Positions 1 through 8,723 of a DNA stretch of 47,573 bases are shown here, piece after piece (position 1 is the stretch's first letter; the number at the start of each line of letters is the position of its first letter). Made by a program: the position numbers and the translations under genes. The notes under the pieces were generated by a model. It had not been told where the DNA came from. It saw only the letters and a program-made list of their open reading frames with translations, and ran no database searches. This DNA is from an uncultured Porphyromonadaceae bacterium. Its GTDB lineage: Bacteria > Bacteroidota > Bacteroidia > Bacteroidales > Muribaculaceae. The DNA lies in contig CAMWXV010000004.1 in assembly GCA_947178305.1 (NCBI GenBank), forward strand, positions 1 to 47,573. The letters are read 5' to 3'.

Positions 1-795
1 CCGCGCCATATGTTTATAACAGACATTTTTTTCCCTTTGATATACACGCTTCACCCGTTCGGTTATCCCTCCCGTGTCACGCTTGTAGAGCTAAGCGATA
101 TAAACAATCCGCTTTTGCGAGAACTGTCGGAAGAGTGTCCGGGTACATTCCAGCACTCAATGGCTGTGAGTAATCTTGCTTCCGTGGCCGCTCATCGCAT
201 AGGTGCCAATGTGCAGCTTGTACGTACCGGTGCGCTTTATCATGATATCGGAAAGATTTCCAATCCTGCTTTCTTTACAGAGAATCAACATGGAGTCAAT
301 CCTCATGACGCTCTTGATCCGGTGCAGAGTGCCCGTATAGTCATAAGTCATGTCACAGAAGGTGGCAAGCGGGCGGACAAGGCCAAACTTCCACAAAGGA
401 TACGTGACTTTATTACAGAGCATCATGGCAGAGGTACGGCAAGATATTTCTATGCAACTTATTGTAACGCTCATCCCAATGAGCCGGTGGATGAGTCATT
501 GTTCAGTTATCCAGGGCCAAATCCTCGTTCGCGTGAAACATCTATTCTTATGATGGCGGATGCGGTGGAGGCTGCTTCGCGCTCGCTGTCCGACCACACT
601 CCTGAGTCAATTTCCAAGCTCGTAAACAAAATAATTGACACTCAGATTGCGGAAGGTCTTCATAATGATTCCACGTTGTCATTCCGTGATGTGAAGGAGA
701 TCAAGGAGGTGTTTATATCTCGTCTCCGCACAATGTACCATGCGCGTATTTCTTATCCTGAAGCGGTGAAATCCGGTGCGGATACTGCCAAATAA
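1..795 (+). CDS. PgpH-like 7TM-HD family phosphohydrolase, 3' part only
   Basis: The reading frame is open to the first base of the window, so the 5' part lies outside; the ATG at 10 is internal. About 264 residues are visible. The start is hydrophobic, fitting the last membrane segment of the 7TM domain, followed by the typical linker VTLVELSDINNPLLRELS and then the HD domain: PGTFQHSMAVSNLA gives the first His, LYHDIGK the HD pair, and ITEHHG a later His. In known 7TM-HD proteins (PgpH class) this cytoplasmic HD domain hydrolyses cyclic di-AMP. Whether that substrate applies here is inference. It is the first visible gene of a co-directional group with the two downstream membrane/exported proteins (46-nt gap to the next). 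Confidence 0.85.
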   Translation, partial: PRHMFITDIFFPLIYTLHPFGYPSRVTLVELSDINNPLLRELSEECPGTFQHSMAVSNLASVAAHRIGANVQLVRTGALYHDIGKISNPAFFTENQHGVNPHDALDPVQSARIVISHVTEGGKRADKAKLPQRIRDFITEHHGRGTARYFYATYCNAHPNEPVDESLFSYPGPNPRSRETSILMMADAVEAASRSLSDHTPESISKLVNKIIDTQIAEGLHNDSTLSFRDVKEIKEVFISRLRTMYHARISYPEAVKSGADTAK

Positions 796-841
796 TGTTA
801 ACCGGGTACCAATCGACTTACACTTTGTGTTATAAATACAT

Positions 842-1327
842 ATGAGTATTACATTGACAATAATTGGTGTGCTGATGCTTGCTGCCGGCGTTGTACTCGC
901 GTTTATACCTAAGACGTGGAGCGCGCCTGTGGCGTGGCTCGGATTATGTTTGCTTTGGTTTTCCGGCTCTATTGCAGTTACATGGAGTGTGTTGCTGTTT
1001 TGGGGGATAGCATCGGCTATAACATTGGCTATCAATTTCCTGTTGCCGAAAATTGTGGCCAATAGCAACTTGGGTGTGGGATATATTGTGGGTGCGTCTC
1101 TTGCCGGTACTCTGGTTGGTATGCTTGTGAGTAATGCCGGTATGATTGTCGGATCGGCATTGGGTGCATTCTGTGGAGCTTTGGCGTTTAGTCGCACACC
1201 CAAAGGTGGTGCCATGAAGTTTCCGTCGCAACGGTTTTTTAATTATTTGTGTGCCAAGGGACTCGTTGCTGTTGTTACTACTTGTATAGCAGGAGAGGCA
1301 TTTGTGTTGCTCCATATACTGTCATAA
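842..1327 (+). CDS. DUF456-like small integral membrane protein
   Basis: 161 residues and almost entirely hydrophobic, with about four membrane segments: roughly residues 3-22, 30-67, 78-98 and 100-120, plus a hydrophobic end. It is rich in small residues, with a glycine-zipper-like stretch (GYIVGASLAGTLVGMLV, then GSALGAFCGALA). This pattern and length resemble the DUF456 family, whose function is unknown. The ATG at 842 follows the HD gene by 46 nt and precedes the DUF4919 gene by about 20 nt, so the three are probably co-transcribed. The family assignment is from overall pattern only and is moderate. Confidence 0.55.
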   Translation: MSITLTIIGVLMLAAGVVLAFIPKTWSAPVAWLGLCLLWFSGSIAVTWSVLLFWGIASAITLAINFLLPKIVANSNLGVGYIVGASLAGTLVGMLVSNAGMIVGSALGAFCGALAFSRTPKGGAMKFPSQRFFNYLCAKGLVAVVTTCIAGEAFVLLHILS

Positions 1328-1348
1328 AAACCAATTTTGTTACCAATC

Positions 1349-2059
1349 ATGAAATATATAGTTGCCATAGTGTCATTGATTATCGGAATCTGTTCCGTGA
1401 CTGCGCAGGTAAAATTCGAGAATGTGAAACGTGAAGCTCCGGATCTTGCTCTTATAAAAAAGCAAATCAATGATCGTACATCACCCTACTATTATCCTCG
1501 TTTGATGGATGAGTATCAGCGTAATGATACGTTGATGAAGATTGACAAATTCAGACACCTGTATCTTGGATATATGTTTCAGGAGGATTATAATCCGTAT
1601 CGCCCTTCTGTAATAGAGTCAAACATTGATCAGCAATCTTTGGACAAAGGGGAGTTGTCTCGTCAGGAGTGTGATTCGGTGATCAGTCAGGCGCAACTGG
1701 AATTGCAAAACAAGCCGTTTGACCTTGTGCAGATGAGTAATCTAATCAAGGCACTGAAGCTAAAAGGTAAAACCAATTTGGCTAAAATATGGCAGTATAA
1801 ACTTGATTATATATTAATGGCCATAGTGTCTACCGGAACTGGCGCTGATGAAGAGAATGCGTGGTATGTAATAGAACCGCAACATGAATATATGCTTCTT
1901 AACGCTATGGGCTATATCGTTACCAATCATATTTTTTATGAGCCGTATTATGAGTTTCTGGTGGTTGGTACACCTCAGAAACCTAAAACCGGAGGTTTTT
2001 ATTTCAACATACATACAGTTCTTCAAGAATATTACCGCAAGTATCCCGAAGAGTTGTAG
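1349..2059 (+). CDS. Exported DUF4919 family protein
   Basis: 236 residues from the ATG at 1349. That start was chosen because MKYIVAIVSLIIGICSVTAQ is a complete signal peptide ending SVTAQ; the upstream TTG at 1337 would only add MLPI. The mature part contains FRHLYLGYMFQEDYNPY and ends in a YYEFLVVGTPQKPKTGGFYFN-like section, features I associate with the Bacteroidetes DUF4919 family, which has no known function. Predicted periplasmic or outer-membrane-associated; no lipobox Cys is seen. It is the last gene before the strong bidirectional terminator at 2065-2115. Confidence 0.7.
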   Translation: MKYIVAIVSLIIGICSVTAQVKFENVKREAPDLALIKKQINDRTSPYYYPRLMDEYQRNDTLMKIDKFRHLYLGYMFQEDYNPYRPSVIESNIDQQSLDKGELSRQECDSVISQAQLELQNKPFDLVQMSNLIKALKLKGKTNLAKIWQYKLDYILMAIVSTGTGADEENAWYVIEPQHEYMLLNAMGYIVTNHIFYEPYYEFLVVGTPQKPKTGGFYFNIHTVLQEYYRKYPEEL

Positions 2060-2064
2060 TTTGA

Positions 2065-2115
2065 CATAATAATAACAGAGGAGGAGCTTTTGGCTCCTCC
2101 TCTGTTATTATTATG
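2065..2115. terminator. Bidirectional rho-independent terminator between convergent genes
   Basis: A perfect 23-bp inverted repeat (arms 2065-2087 and 2093-2115) with a 5-nt loop TTTTG. The G+C-rich core GAGGAGC/GCTCCTC is flanked by AT-rich ends that supply U tracts in both directions. It sits between the stop of the DUF4919 gene (+) and the stop of the M48 protease (-) and can serve both. Confidence 0.92.
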
Positions 2116-2124
2116 TTTGCTTGA

Positions 2125-2907
2125 TTACGGACGTTCGTAGCCGTCTTTGATTGCGCGCTCGCTAACGTGCTTGATGCGTTTTGCTGTTTCGGGATGCGAG
2201 CTGAACATTTTCTGTATATAGCTGCCGGTGTTGCCACCTTCCATTGACTGAAGTTTTTCAAAGGCTTTGGCCATGCCCCATGGGTTTCTGCCGTTCTGAA
2301 CAAGGAAGTCGTAGCCGCTGTCGTCAGCCTGAATCTCTTGTTTCTGAGAATATTTGGCGTTTACCAATCCTTCGGTCAATGTGCCGAGTTGGCTGTCGGT
2401 AAGTTTTGCCACAGTACCGCCTGCACTTGACAAGGCATCTTTCATGGCGCCTGTCATGAGTTGTGTTTTAAAAGCATTTTTGCTATGATGCAGAGTGACA
2501 TGACCTATCTCGTGGCCAATCACACCCATCAGTTCGTCATCGTCCATAATATCCATAAGAGAAGAGAACACACGGACACTGCCATCAGGGCATGCAAATG
2601 CGTTTACATCAATCACTTTGTAAACCTTGAAGTTCAAAGGTATTTTGCCTGCATGGGTGATGCCTTGAGTGAGGCGGCGCAAGCGCACTGTGTAGGGGTC
2701 GTTTTCGTCGGCAACAGGATTGTTATTGTCCATCCATTCTACCGATTCCTTGACGTATTCAGCCATTTTTTCATCGGTGAGTGTCAGAGCCTGACCTGCT
2801 TTTTGGGCAGCACCAATTGCTTTTTTTAAGTTGAATTGGGCGTTGGCTTGAGGCGCCATGCATACTAAGGCCATTATGGCCAATGCTTTAACAAATAAAT
2901 GTTTCAT
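2125..2907 (-). CDS. Exported M48 family metalloprotease
   Basis: 260 residues. The signal peptide MKHLFVKALAIMALVCMAPQANAQ is followed by a mature M48 catalytic domain. The zinc motif HEIGH is at residues 132-136 inside MGVIGHEIGHVTLHHSKN, and QEIQADDSGYDFL near 190-202 supplies the third ligand Glu and the Asp typical of M48. NAFACPDGSVRVFSSLMD (about 102-119) is the conserved strand before the helix. Size and lack of extra membrane segments resemble the periplasmic LoiP/BepA/Oma1-like group that acts in envelope protein quality control, without the TPR part of BepA. It is monocistronic: own promoter at 2941-2970, terminator at 2065-2115. Confidence 0.9.
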   Translation of the reverse strand: MKHLFVKALAIMALVCMAPQANAQFNLKKAIGAAQKAGQALTLTDEKMAEYVKESVEWMDNNNPVADENDPYTVRLRRLTQGITHAGKIPLNFKVYKVIDVNAFACPDGSVRVFSSLMDIMDDDELMGVIGHEIGHVTLHHSKNAFKTQLMTGAMKDALSSAGGTVAKLTDSQLGTLTEGLVNAKYSQKQEIQADDSGYDFLVQNGRNPWGMAKAFEKLQSMEGGNTGSYIQKMFSSHPETAKRIKHVSERAIKDGYERP

Positions 2908-2940
2908 AATTATATGATGTTATTATTGGTTTCCATCTCG

Positions 2941-2970
2941 CAAATTTAATAATAATTGGGCACAAACCAA
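2941..2970 (-). promoter_or_regulatory. Bacteroidetes-type promoter of the M48 protease
   Basis: On the minus strand, -7 box TAAATTTG (2941-2948) matches TAnnTTTG, and TTGG (2967-2970) lies 18 nt upstream as -33 element. It would give a leader of about 30 nt before the ATG at 2907. Confidence 0.65.
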
Positions 2971-2983
2971 TATTAAAATATTC

Positions 2984-4207
2984 TTAGTGCATATTGATGG
3001 TAAATGTGGTCAGTTTTGTGTTTGGATCTGTTGACAGGCTGAATGTGGCTTTGTGCGCCCTCAGTATGTCAGCTACAAGCATGAGTCCAAGACCTCTGTC
3101 TGGTCGTTTGGTGGAGAAGAAGGGTGTGAAGAGTTGCTCCGCTGCTTTGGCTGATATTCCGGCTCCGTTGTCGGTGATTTCAAGTCCGTGAGAGTTCACG
3201 GTTATGTCTATTGCTCCGTCCGGACGGTCAGCTATGCTTTCTATTGAATTTTTAACGATGTTTGAAATAACTCGCGGTATCAGCATATCATCTATTTGTT
3301 TGATAACCGCTTCTGGATTTGGGTGTATACTCAAAGTTATATTCCGAGGCATCATCGCGCATAGTGTTGGTTGCATTTGCTGTATCATGTAGTTAAGATC
3401 CACTGGTTCCGGAACCGGTTCGGGTAGCTTTACGAGCGATGAGTATCCCTTTACGAACTCAGCCAAATTCATGCAGCTTGCACTGCTGCTGTCAATGGTC
3501 TGTTCTATGTAGTTTTCGCTGCTGTGTATTGTTTTTAGGGTGTCAAGTACGCTTACCACACTTCCCATGGTGTTGTTCACCTCATGTCCTATGGTACGAA
3601 CTATTCTGCTGAACATTTGCTTTTCAGCGCGTAATATCTCTTCGGTCATAAGTTCCACGAGTATGAATCGGCGGCGAAATCCTGTGTCCATGAACCATAG
3701 TTTGGAGCATCTGAACACCTGGGAGTTGTCGGTACGAATTATGCGTACTTCATCATCATTAAGATTCAGAATCTGAGATTCCAGATTGTCGGACACAATC
3801 TGTGTGTATGCTTTGTTCCGGTTGATTATTATATCGTCAAAGTTGCATATCGCTATGCCCATTGGTGATGCTTCTATCAGCATGCTTAGTAGCCGGCTTT
3901 GTTCCTGTTGTTTTAGCCGTTCGTTTTTCATGGCGCTCATCAGGCTGTTGAAAAGAGTCACAACCTTGTCGGCATCTCTCTGTCCGGTCAGTCTCAATCG
4001 GCTGCTGAAGTCTTGTTCTTGTAGCAGGTACAGTCCGTTTTTTATGGATTTCAAAGGTTTGTGAACAGCCATATAAGCCATGACTGTCAATAGAATACCG
4101 GTGACAGATGCCGCTATTGTGTATATCAGCGGTTGTCCGGTTGCGGTTAAGGCCATGATTGATGCTATTACTACCGCTATGAGCCAAAGGTATAGTTTAT
4201 ACATCAT
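2984..4207 (-). CDS. Membrane sensor histidine kinase of the efflux operon
   Basis: 407 residues. Two membrane segments (about 5-21 and 28-48), a HAMP-like linker (about 50-95), a PAS-like region (about 105-190), then the kinase core. The H-box is TIGHEVNNTM with H208, followed by N320 in the N-box (NIVKNSIESI), DNGAG (346-350) and GLGL (372-375). The short periplasmic loop between the two helices suggests sensing in or at the membrane. The EVN H-box resembles NtrB/NtrY-type kinases. Its start overlaps the response-regulator stop by 4 nt (ATGA, 4204-4207), so the two are translationally coupled, and it is the last gene of the efflux operon. The inferred role is to sense envelope stress or substrate and phosphorylate the adjacent regulator. 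Confidence 0.9.
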   Translation of the reverse strand: MMYKLYLWLIAVVIASIMALTATGQPLIYTIAASVTGILLTVMAYMAVHKPLKSIKNGLYLLQEQDFSSRLRLTGQRDADKVVTLFNSLMSAMKNERLKQQEQSRLLSMLIEASPMGIAICNFDDIIINRNKAYTQIVSDNLESQILNLNDDEVRIIRTDNSQVFRCSKLWFMDTGFRRRFILVELMTEEILRAEKQMFSRIVRTIGHEVNNTMGSVVSVLDTLKTIHSSENYIEQTIDSSSASCMNLAEFVKGYSSLVKLPEPVPEPVDLNYMIQQMQPTLCAMMPRNITLSIHPNPEAVIKQIDDMLIPRVISNIVKNSIESIADRPDGAIDITVNSHGLEITDNGAGISAKAAEQLFTPFFSTKRPDRGLGLMLVADILRAHKATFSLSTDPNTKLTTFTINMH

Positions 4208-4734
4208 TTAAGTCCGTATTTCTCAAGTCGTCGGTATAATGCCTGTCGTGTTATGCCAAGCATACTTGCTGCCGCGCTCAGCTGACCGTCGCATTTACGT
4301 AAGGCTTCAGTTATGGCATGTCGTTCCAGCTCTGTAAGTGTAGGGGCGGTCTGTTCGCGTTTGAGGGTCTTGGCGTTTTGTAGGGATTTTATTTTCAGCA
4401 GCACATCCGAGTTTTGCCAAGGTTTGGTAATGAAATCGGCTGCACCGTGATTCATCCCTTCTACGGCCAGTGGTATGGTGCCCCAAGCCGAGATGAGCAG
4501 TACTTCACATTCCGGTGCCAGCACTTTTATTTTACGTAGTAGTTCCAGCCCTTGGCGTCCGGTGGTGCCGAGAGTGAGATTCATATCCAATATCACAATC
4601 TCGGGGTTGTGTGTACGTACCGCAGTTAGGGCTTCGGCTTCCGTTGATGCTGCCATCCAATCCATGCCGGCCTGTTTGAGCATTAATCCCATTGCCATCC
4701 TTACGGCATTGTCGTCATCAACTATCAGTATCAT
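4204..4734 (-). CDS. NtrC-like response regulator lacking the AAA+ domain (receiver + Fis-type HTH)
   Basis: 176 residues. The receiver domain spans 1-115: acidic pocket DDD (6-8), phosphoacceptor D50 in IVILDMNL, and K104 in FITKPW. A short linker leads to a Fis/HTH_8 domain at about 134-176 (GQLSAAASMLGITRQALYRRLEKYGL). NtrC family members normally carry about 230 residues of sigma-54-activating ATPase between these two parts; here that domain is absent while both ends are intact, so it resembles the PrrA/ActR architecture. It therefore probably acts as a simple DNA-binding activator or repressor and not through sigma-54. It starts 15 nt after the tolC-like stop and is coupled to the kinase by a 4-nt overlap. 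Confidence 0.88.
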   Translation of the reverse strand: MILIVDDDNAVRMAMGLMLKQAGMDWMAASTEAEALTAVRTHNPEIVILDMNLTLGTTGRQGLELLRKIKVLAPECEVLLISAWGTIPLAVEGMNHGAADFITKPWQNSDVLLKIKSLQNAKTLKREQTAPTLTELERHAITEALRKCDGQLSAAASMLGITRQALYRRLEKYGLK

Positions 4735-4749
4735 GATGCAAATATATGT

Positions 4750-6216
4750 TTATTTCACCAATCTTTCAATATCCGCGTTAATGTCACTTTGGCTGGCATA
4801 GTCATAAAGAGTCAATGACCGTAATTGGTACCAGTAGCTCCAGAATTTGTAGAGTTCGTTGATGTATTGGCGCATGCTTTGGTCTTTGCGGTTTTGAGAG
4901 TCGTTGAGGTCAAGGGTGGATATTTCCCCTATCATATATGTCTGCACATTGGTGTCATATCTTTTGCGGGCTATGGTATTGGTTCTTTCGGCTATGGACA
5001 ACTGGCTCTGTTGGTTGCAAAAGCGCTCCACAAGAATAAACAGCTCTTGATTGAAGTTCATGGACTCCTGACGTAACCGACTCTCTGTAACACGTCTGTT
5101 GCTCTCGGCCACTTTCACTTTTCCCCGGCGGCGACCCCAGTCAAGCAATGGTATGGAGAATCCTACTTGCGCCAGTTGATTACCACGCAAGCGTGTATAA
5201 GCATCACCTATGTGTGAGTCAGTACCGGTGTATCCTATTTGTAGAAACATGTTTATCTCCCGCAGGTTTCCTTTAGCTTTTGCCACTTCAAAGTCGGCTT
5301 CAAGCTGGCGACGGCGCATGTTCTTTGCAAATTTATTGTTTGTCAAGGCTCTGTTCAGGGCATCGGTATAGGAGATTTCCGCTTGGGGCACGTTGCTTGG
5401 TAGAACGGTCTGGATTTCTACATCTTCGTCAAGGTCAAGAAATGCTCTGAGTGTAAACATGTTGCTTTTCAGTGTGCTTTCGCAATCGGTGAGCACCGAG
5501 CGGGCGTCCAGAAGGTTTATCTCCATTTGCATCAGGTCGTTTTCGCTGATCTGCCCCATTTTACGTTTCTCTTGAGCCACTTTGTAGAGTTTATCTGCTG
5601 TGGCAAGGTTCTGTCGTGCAATATCAAGATTTACGCGGCTAAGAATAAGAGAGAAATAATATTCAACAGTGGCACGTGCCACATCCTCTGTGGCGCTAAG
5701 GAATGCCGCTTTGGCTTCGCTGTAGCGTACTGGTTCTATTTTGCTCTGCCATTTCATGGTGTTGGTGCCGAAAATCGGTTGGTTGAATGTAAGAGCCACA
5801 GGTATGCTCATGAATCTGTTGCCACCATCGGAGCCGTACATCCGCATGAAGTCAAGAGAAGAGTTTAGGCTGATTGTGCCTCCGGTGAGGCGTACCTGCT
5901 GTGTGATAGACAATTGCCCTTGGGCTTCCAGATAATTGTTGTTGACAAAGCTGTAGTTGCCCTGCGAGTTCATGTATGGAGTGTACTGATTGGAGTAGCT
6001 GGGTGCGGTGGTCTTAAAGTTTATTTCAGGAAGTTGGTCGGCGCGGTAGGTGCGCCATTCCCAATAGGCTGTCTTGAGCTCGTCAAGAGCCACAGCCGCG
6101 TTCACGCTTCTGACACGAGCCATGAATATGGCATCATCAAGAGTCAAGGTTAGCTCGCGCGCTGCCACGTTCAGTGACAGCGCCACGAGAAGTATATGTA
6201 TGAAAAAGCGTTTCAT
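4750..6216 (-). CDS. TolC-family outer-membrane efflux channel
   Basis: 488 residues from the ATG at 6216. The open frame extends a further 122 codons upstream inside the permease gene, but MKRFFIHILLVALSLNVAAREL is a clear signal peptide and its ATG overlaps the permease stop by 4 nt (6213-6216), so this start is preferred. The protein shows the two OEP repeats: long helical heptad stretches such as ARATVEYYFSLILSRVNLDIARQNL and the second-half counterpart VAESNRRVTESRLRQESMNFNQEL, with strand-rich segments between (for example GYTGTDSHIGDAYTRLRGNQLAQVGFSIP, shown here in part only as family pattern). Expected to form the outer-membrane exit duct of the tripartite pump encoded upstream. Confidence 0.88.
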   Translation of the reverse strand: MKRFFIHILLVALSLNVAARELTLTLDDAIFMARVRSVNAAVALDELKTAYWEWRTYRADQLPEINFKTTAPSYSNQYTPYMNSQGNYSFVNNNYLEAQGQLSITQQVRLTGGTISLNSSLDFMRMYGSDGGNRFMSIPVALTFNQPIFGTNTMKWQSKIEPVRYSEAKAAFLSATEDVARATVEYYFSLILSRVNLDIARQNLATADKLYKVAQEKRKMGQISENDLMQMEINLLDARSVLTDCESTLKSNMFTLRAFLDLDEDVEIQTVLPSNVPQAEISYTDALNRALTNNKFAKNMRRRQLEADFEVAKAKGNLREINMFLQIGYTGTDSHIGDAYTRLRGNQLAQVGFSIPLLDWGRRRGKVKVAESNRRVTESRLRQESMNFNQELFILVERFCNQQSQLSIAERTNTIARKRYDTNVQTYMIGEISTLDLNDSQNRKDQSMRQYINELYKFWSYWYQLRSLTLYDYASQSDINADIERLVK

Positions 6217-7445
6217 TGGTCTTTCAGTGCTGAAGCCGGGTTGATGTTCATGGCTTTGTGCGCCGGCATCCATATACCGGCTGTAATCATTATGGCCAGT
6301 ACGGCGGTTGCGCATATCATGGCCAGCCAGGGTATGATACTGCTGATTTTCATTCCCCAGTTGCCGACCTCGTAGTGAATCATGGCAATTTCCAGGCTTA
6401 TTGATATTAGGGAGGAGATGGCAAGTAATGCGAATCCTTCGCTCAATAATCTTCGGAATATGTCGTTTCGTGTGGCGCCGTTGACCATGCGTACCGCTAT
6501 CTCGGATGTGCGCTGTTGAATCCTGAACCAAAAAGTTCCCAAGAATCCTAAGAATATGATAAGCAGTAGAAACACTGCGCATACGGTTTGGTTTCTTACC
6601 ACTGTGTGTATGCTATGATGAGCCTCTTGGCGCATCTGATCCAATGACTTTAGATCGCTCAGGTATACATTGCCGTGTTCAAGATCGCTTGCCTTGGTGC
6701 TTTCTATGAACTTCTGCCCCATATCGGGTTTTACTTCTATTATCATCTCATTGCCCCAGTCGTTGGATGAGAGTGGAAAGTATATGACACCGAGGAACAG
6801 TTCTTCATAGTCACTGCGGTGAATGCCATAGGCTGTTCCTCCCACTCTGTAGGTGCGTGTGGAGTCTCGGTCCAGAATCACATCTTTGCCGATATAATCT
6901 TCCGGATGAGCCTGGTCGTCACGCTCTATATTTGTGTTTGATACTATAATATCGCCTTTTTCTATCATTGCGGCAAGTTGTTCGGTTGTTTCTCCGTTAA
7001 AACCTTCAAGTTTGAGCATTCTTACCACTTCCGGGGTGATAAAGCGCCTGTTTCCGAAGTAGGTATAGGTGGAATCAGCTTCGGTGAAAGTGATACCAGA
7101 ACCTAAAAAATTAAAATTGTAGGGCATGGAATTGGATCCTAACCCGGTTGTTTCTACATAAGGATTGTCACTTAGTTTGCTGCGAATCATGGCAAGGTCA
7201 GTGACGTGATTGTGAATACTGTCGGTATATTCTTTGTATGATACGGATTCTTTAGGTATGTACATGACTTCAGCGTGATACAGATTGTCAGTGCTGTATC
7301 CGTAATGTTGCATACGGAGTGAAACCAAGTGTACAATCAAGGTGAAGCAGCTCCATGTCACCACTCCCACTATGGCAAGTTCCATAATTATCCATATGTT
7401 GCTGCGCCATTCGTTGCGCATTTGTGTCAATAGTTGGCGTTTCAT
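6213..7445 (-). CDS. ABC transporter permease, MacB/FtsX type (second permease)
   Basis: 410 residues. An N-terminal membrane helix (about 19-42) is followed by a large periplasmic MacB-like domain (about 45-280) and three C-terminal helices (about 283-305, 335-355 and 372-397). The end matches the FtsX signature: RTSEIAVRMVNGATRNDIFRRLLSEG and the closing MNINPASALKDQ. It pairs with the preceding permease (4-nt overlap, 7442-7445) to form a heterodimeric type VII exporter membrane unit. Such proteins do not move substrate through the inner membrane but transmit ATP-driven movement to the periplasmic adaptor and outer-membrane channel. Confidence 0.88.
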   Translation of the reverse strand: MKRQLLTQMRNEWRSNIWIIMELAIVGVVTWSCFTLIVHLVSLRMQHYGYSTDNLYHAEVMYIPKESVSYKEYTDSIHNHVTDLAMIRSKLSDNPYVETTGLGSNSMPYNFNFLGSGITFTEADSTYTYFGNRRFITPEVVRMLKLEGFNGETTEQLAAMIEKGDIIVSNTNIERDDQAHPEDYIGKDVILDRDSTRTYRVGGTAYGIHRSDYEELFLGVIYFPLSSNDWGNEMIIEVKPDMGQKFIESTKASDLEHGNVYLSDLKSLDQMRQEAHHSIHTVVRNQTVCAVFLLLIIFLGFLGTFWFRIQQRTSEIAVRMVNGATRNDIFRRLLSEGFALLAISSLISISLEIAMIHYEVGNWGMKISSIIPWLAMICATAVLAIMITAGIWMPAHKAMNINPASALKDQ

Positions 7446-8719
7446 GCTTTTATTGCGTTTACGGGGTTAAGGCGTGAGGCTTGCCATGCCGGCAGCGCTG
7501 CGCTTATGATGTTGAGTAGAAAGCATGCTCCGAGAGCGCTTAATGTTATGCGCCAGTTGAGCAGTACACTTAGTGTTGGTGTTGAGACATTGAAGTTGTC
7601 CACGGAATCAAACAGTCCGTTGTAGCTTATGGCGAATATCACGCTGAGCAGTAATCCTATTGCACCGCCAGCCACTGTGATTATGAAGTTTTCTGCTATT
7701 ATGTCGCTCATGATTCTTGAACGAGTGCATCCGAAGGCTCTGCGTATACCTATTTCGCTCATACGGCGGCGCAGTCGGCTGTGAAGCATTGTACTCAGGT
7801 TGATAGCGGGTACAAGCAGTAGCAAGGAGTATATGATGAGTCGTTCCCGACGCTCATTTTCAGGGTTGGGGGTGACATTGCTGCCACTTAGCCCTGATGC
7901 TATCGTTTCTTGGTCGTATGGGGCTTCGTGATACACGGTTTTTTGTTCAAAGTCAGCCAATTCGGTGTCAAATTCGGCATAGCGCGCTTTCACCTGTCGG
8001 CGAATATAGTCAAAGTCCACTCCTTCCTTAACTAAAAGGGCTACTGCAACTTCACCGAACGCGTTTACTCCATTTATATCGGTGTAATTCACCGTATTGT
8101 CGTTGGGCCCTGTAGGCAAGAATATATCACCGCTACCTGTGAGTGCAAGTTTGGAGTTGTCTTTTACAACTCCTACTACTGTGTATGGTTCGTGGTTCAA
8201 CATAAAAGTGTTGCCGGTCTTTTGTTCGCTTCCGAACAGACGGCGAGCTACGCTTTCTGTTATTACTGCCACCGGTCGTTGTGCGTTTGCCTCTTCGGTA
8301 GAGTAATAGTGCCCTTCTACAAGTGTGTGGTCAAAAATGTTGAAAAACTCAGCATCACCTTTGCGTACCCCGACTTCAAAAGCATTGTCAGATGTGCCTT
8401 TGACGCTTCCTACTGAGGTGCCCAAAGAGATGAAGGATGTATGCTCTATGCCATCAAGGCCATGATACAGTTTTTTTGCGGATCCATAGCTCAGCCCGGC
8501 AGAGGCATCACCGCCGTTGGAATTGGTTATGTGCATATATGCGCCTACAAGCAATCTCGGTCTGCAACTTTCGGGAGCGTAAGGCATAATGCTTACCTGC
8601 TGCATCATTACAACCACCATTATCAGGAATATGGACAAAGCCGTGCCTACGAATGTGATCCATGTCACCACAGGTTGATGACGCATGTCGTAGTATATTT
8701 GCAATATCTTGTTTTTCAT
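7442..8719 (-). CDS. ABC transporter permease, MacB type (first permease)
   Basis: 425 residues with the same plan as its partner: N-terminal helix (about 17-42), MacB periplasmic core (about 45-285) containing VAVITESVARRLFGSEQKTG and TVVGVVKDNSKL, then three helices and the FtsX signature RRRMSEIGIRRAFGCTRSRIMSDII; it ends RLNPVNAIKA. The two permeases differ clearly in sequence, so this is an old duplication. It starts 4 nt after the ATPase stop. Substrate unknown; macrolides, peptides, lipoproteins or haem-like compounds are all known for this superfamily. Confidence 0.88.
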   Translation of the reverse strand: MKNKILQIYYDMRHQPVVTWITFVGTALSIFLIMVVVMMQQVSIMPYAPESCRPRLLVGAYMHITNSNGGDASAGLSYGSAKKLYHGLDGIEHTSFISLGTSVGSVKGTSDNAFEVGVRKGDAEFFNIFDHTLVEGHYYSTEEANAQRPVAVITESVARRLFGSEQKTGNTFMLNHEPYTVVGVVKDNSKLALTGSGDIFLPTGPNDNTVNYTDINGVNAFGEVAVALLVKEGVDFDYIRRQVKARYAEFDTELADFEQKTVYHEAPYDQETIASGLSGSNVTPNPENERRERLIIYSLLLLVPAINLSTMLHSRLRRRMSEIGIRRAFGCTRSRIMSDIIAENFIITVAGGAIGLLLSVIFAISYNGLFDSVDNFNVSTPTLSVLLNWRITLSALGACFLLNIISAALPAWQASRLNPVNAIKA

Positions 8720-8723
8720 GGCG

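Noticed and set aside
679-1315. Minus-strand open frames of 100-180 codons opposite the DUF456-like gene
   Set aside because: Shadow frames without start context, signal or family pattern; the plus-strand frame has the coherent membrane protein.
6217-6582. 122-codon N-terminal extension of the TolC-family gene
   Set aside because: It lies in another frame of the permease gene, has no signal peptide and low-complexity shadow composition; the ATG at 6216 starts a clear signal peptide with a 4-nt overlap.
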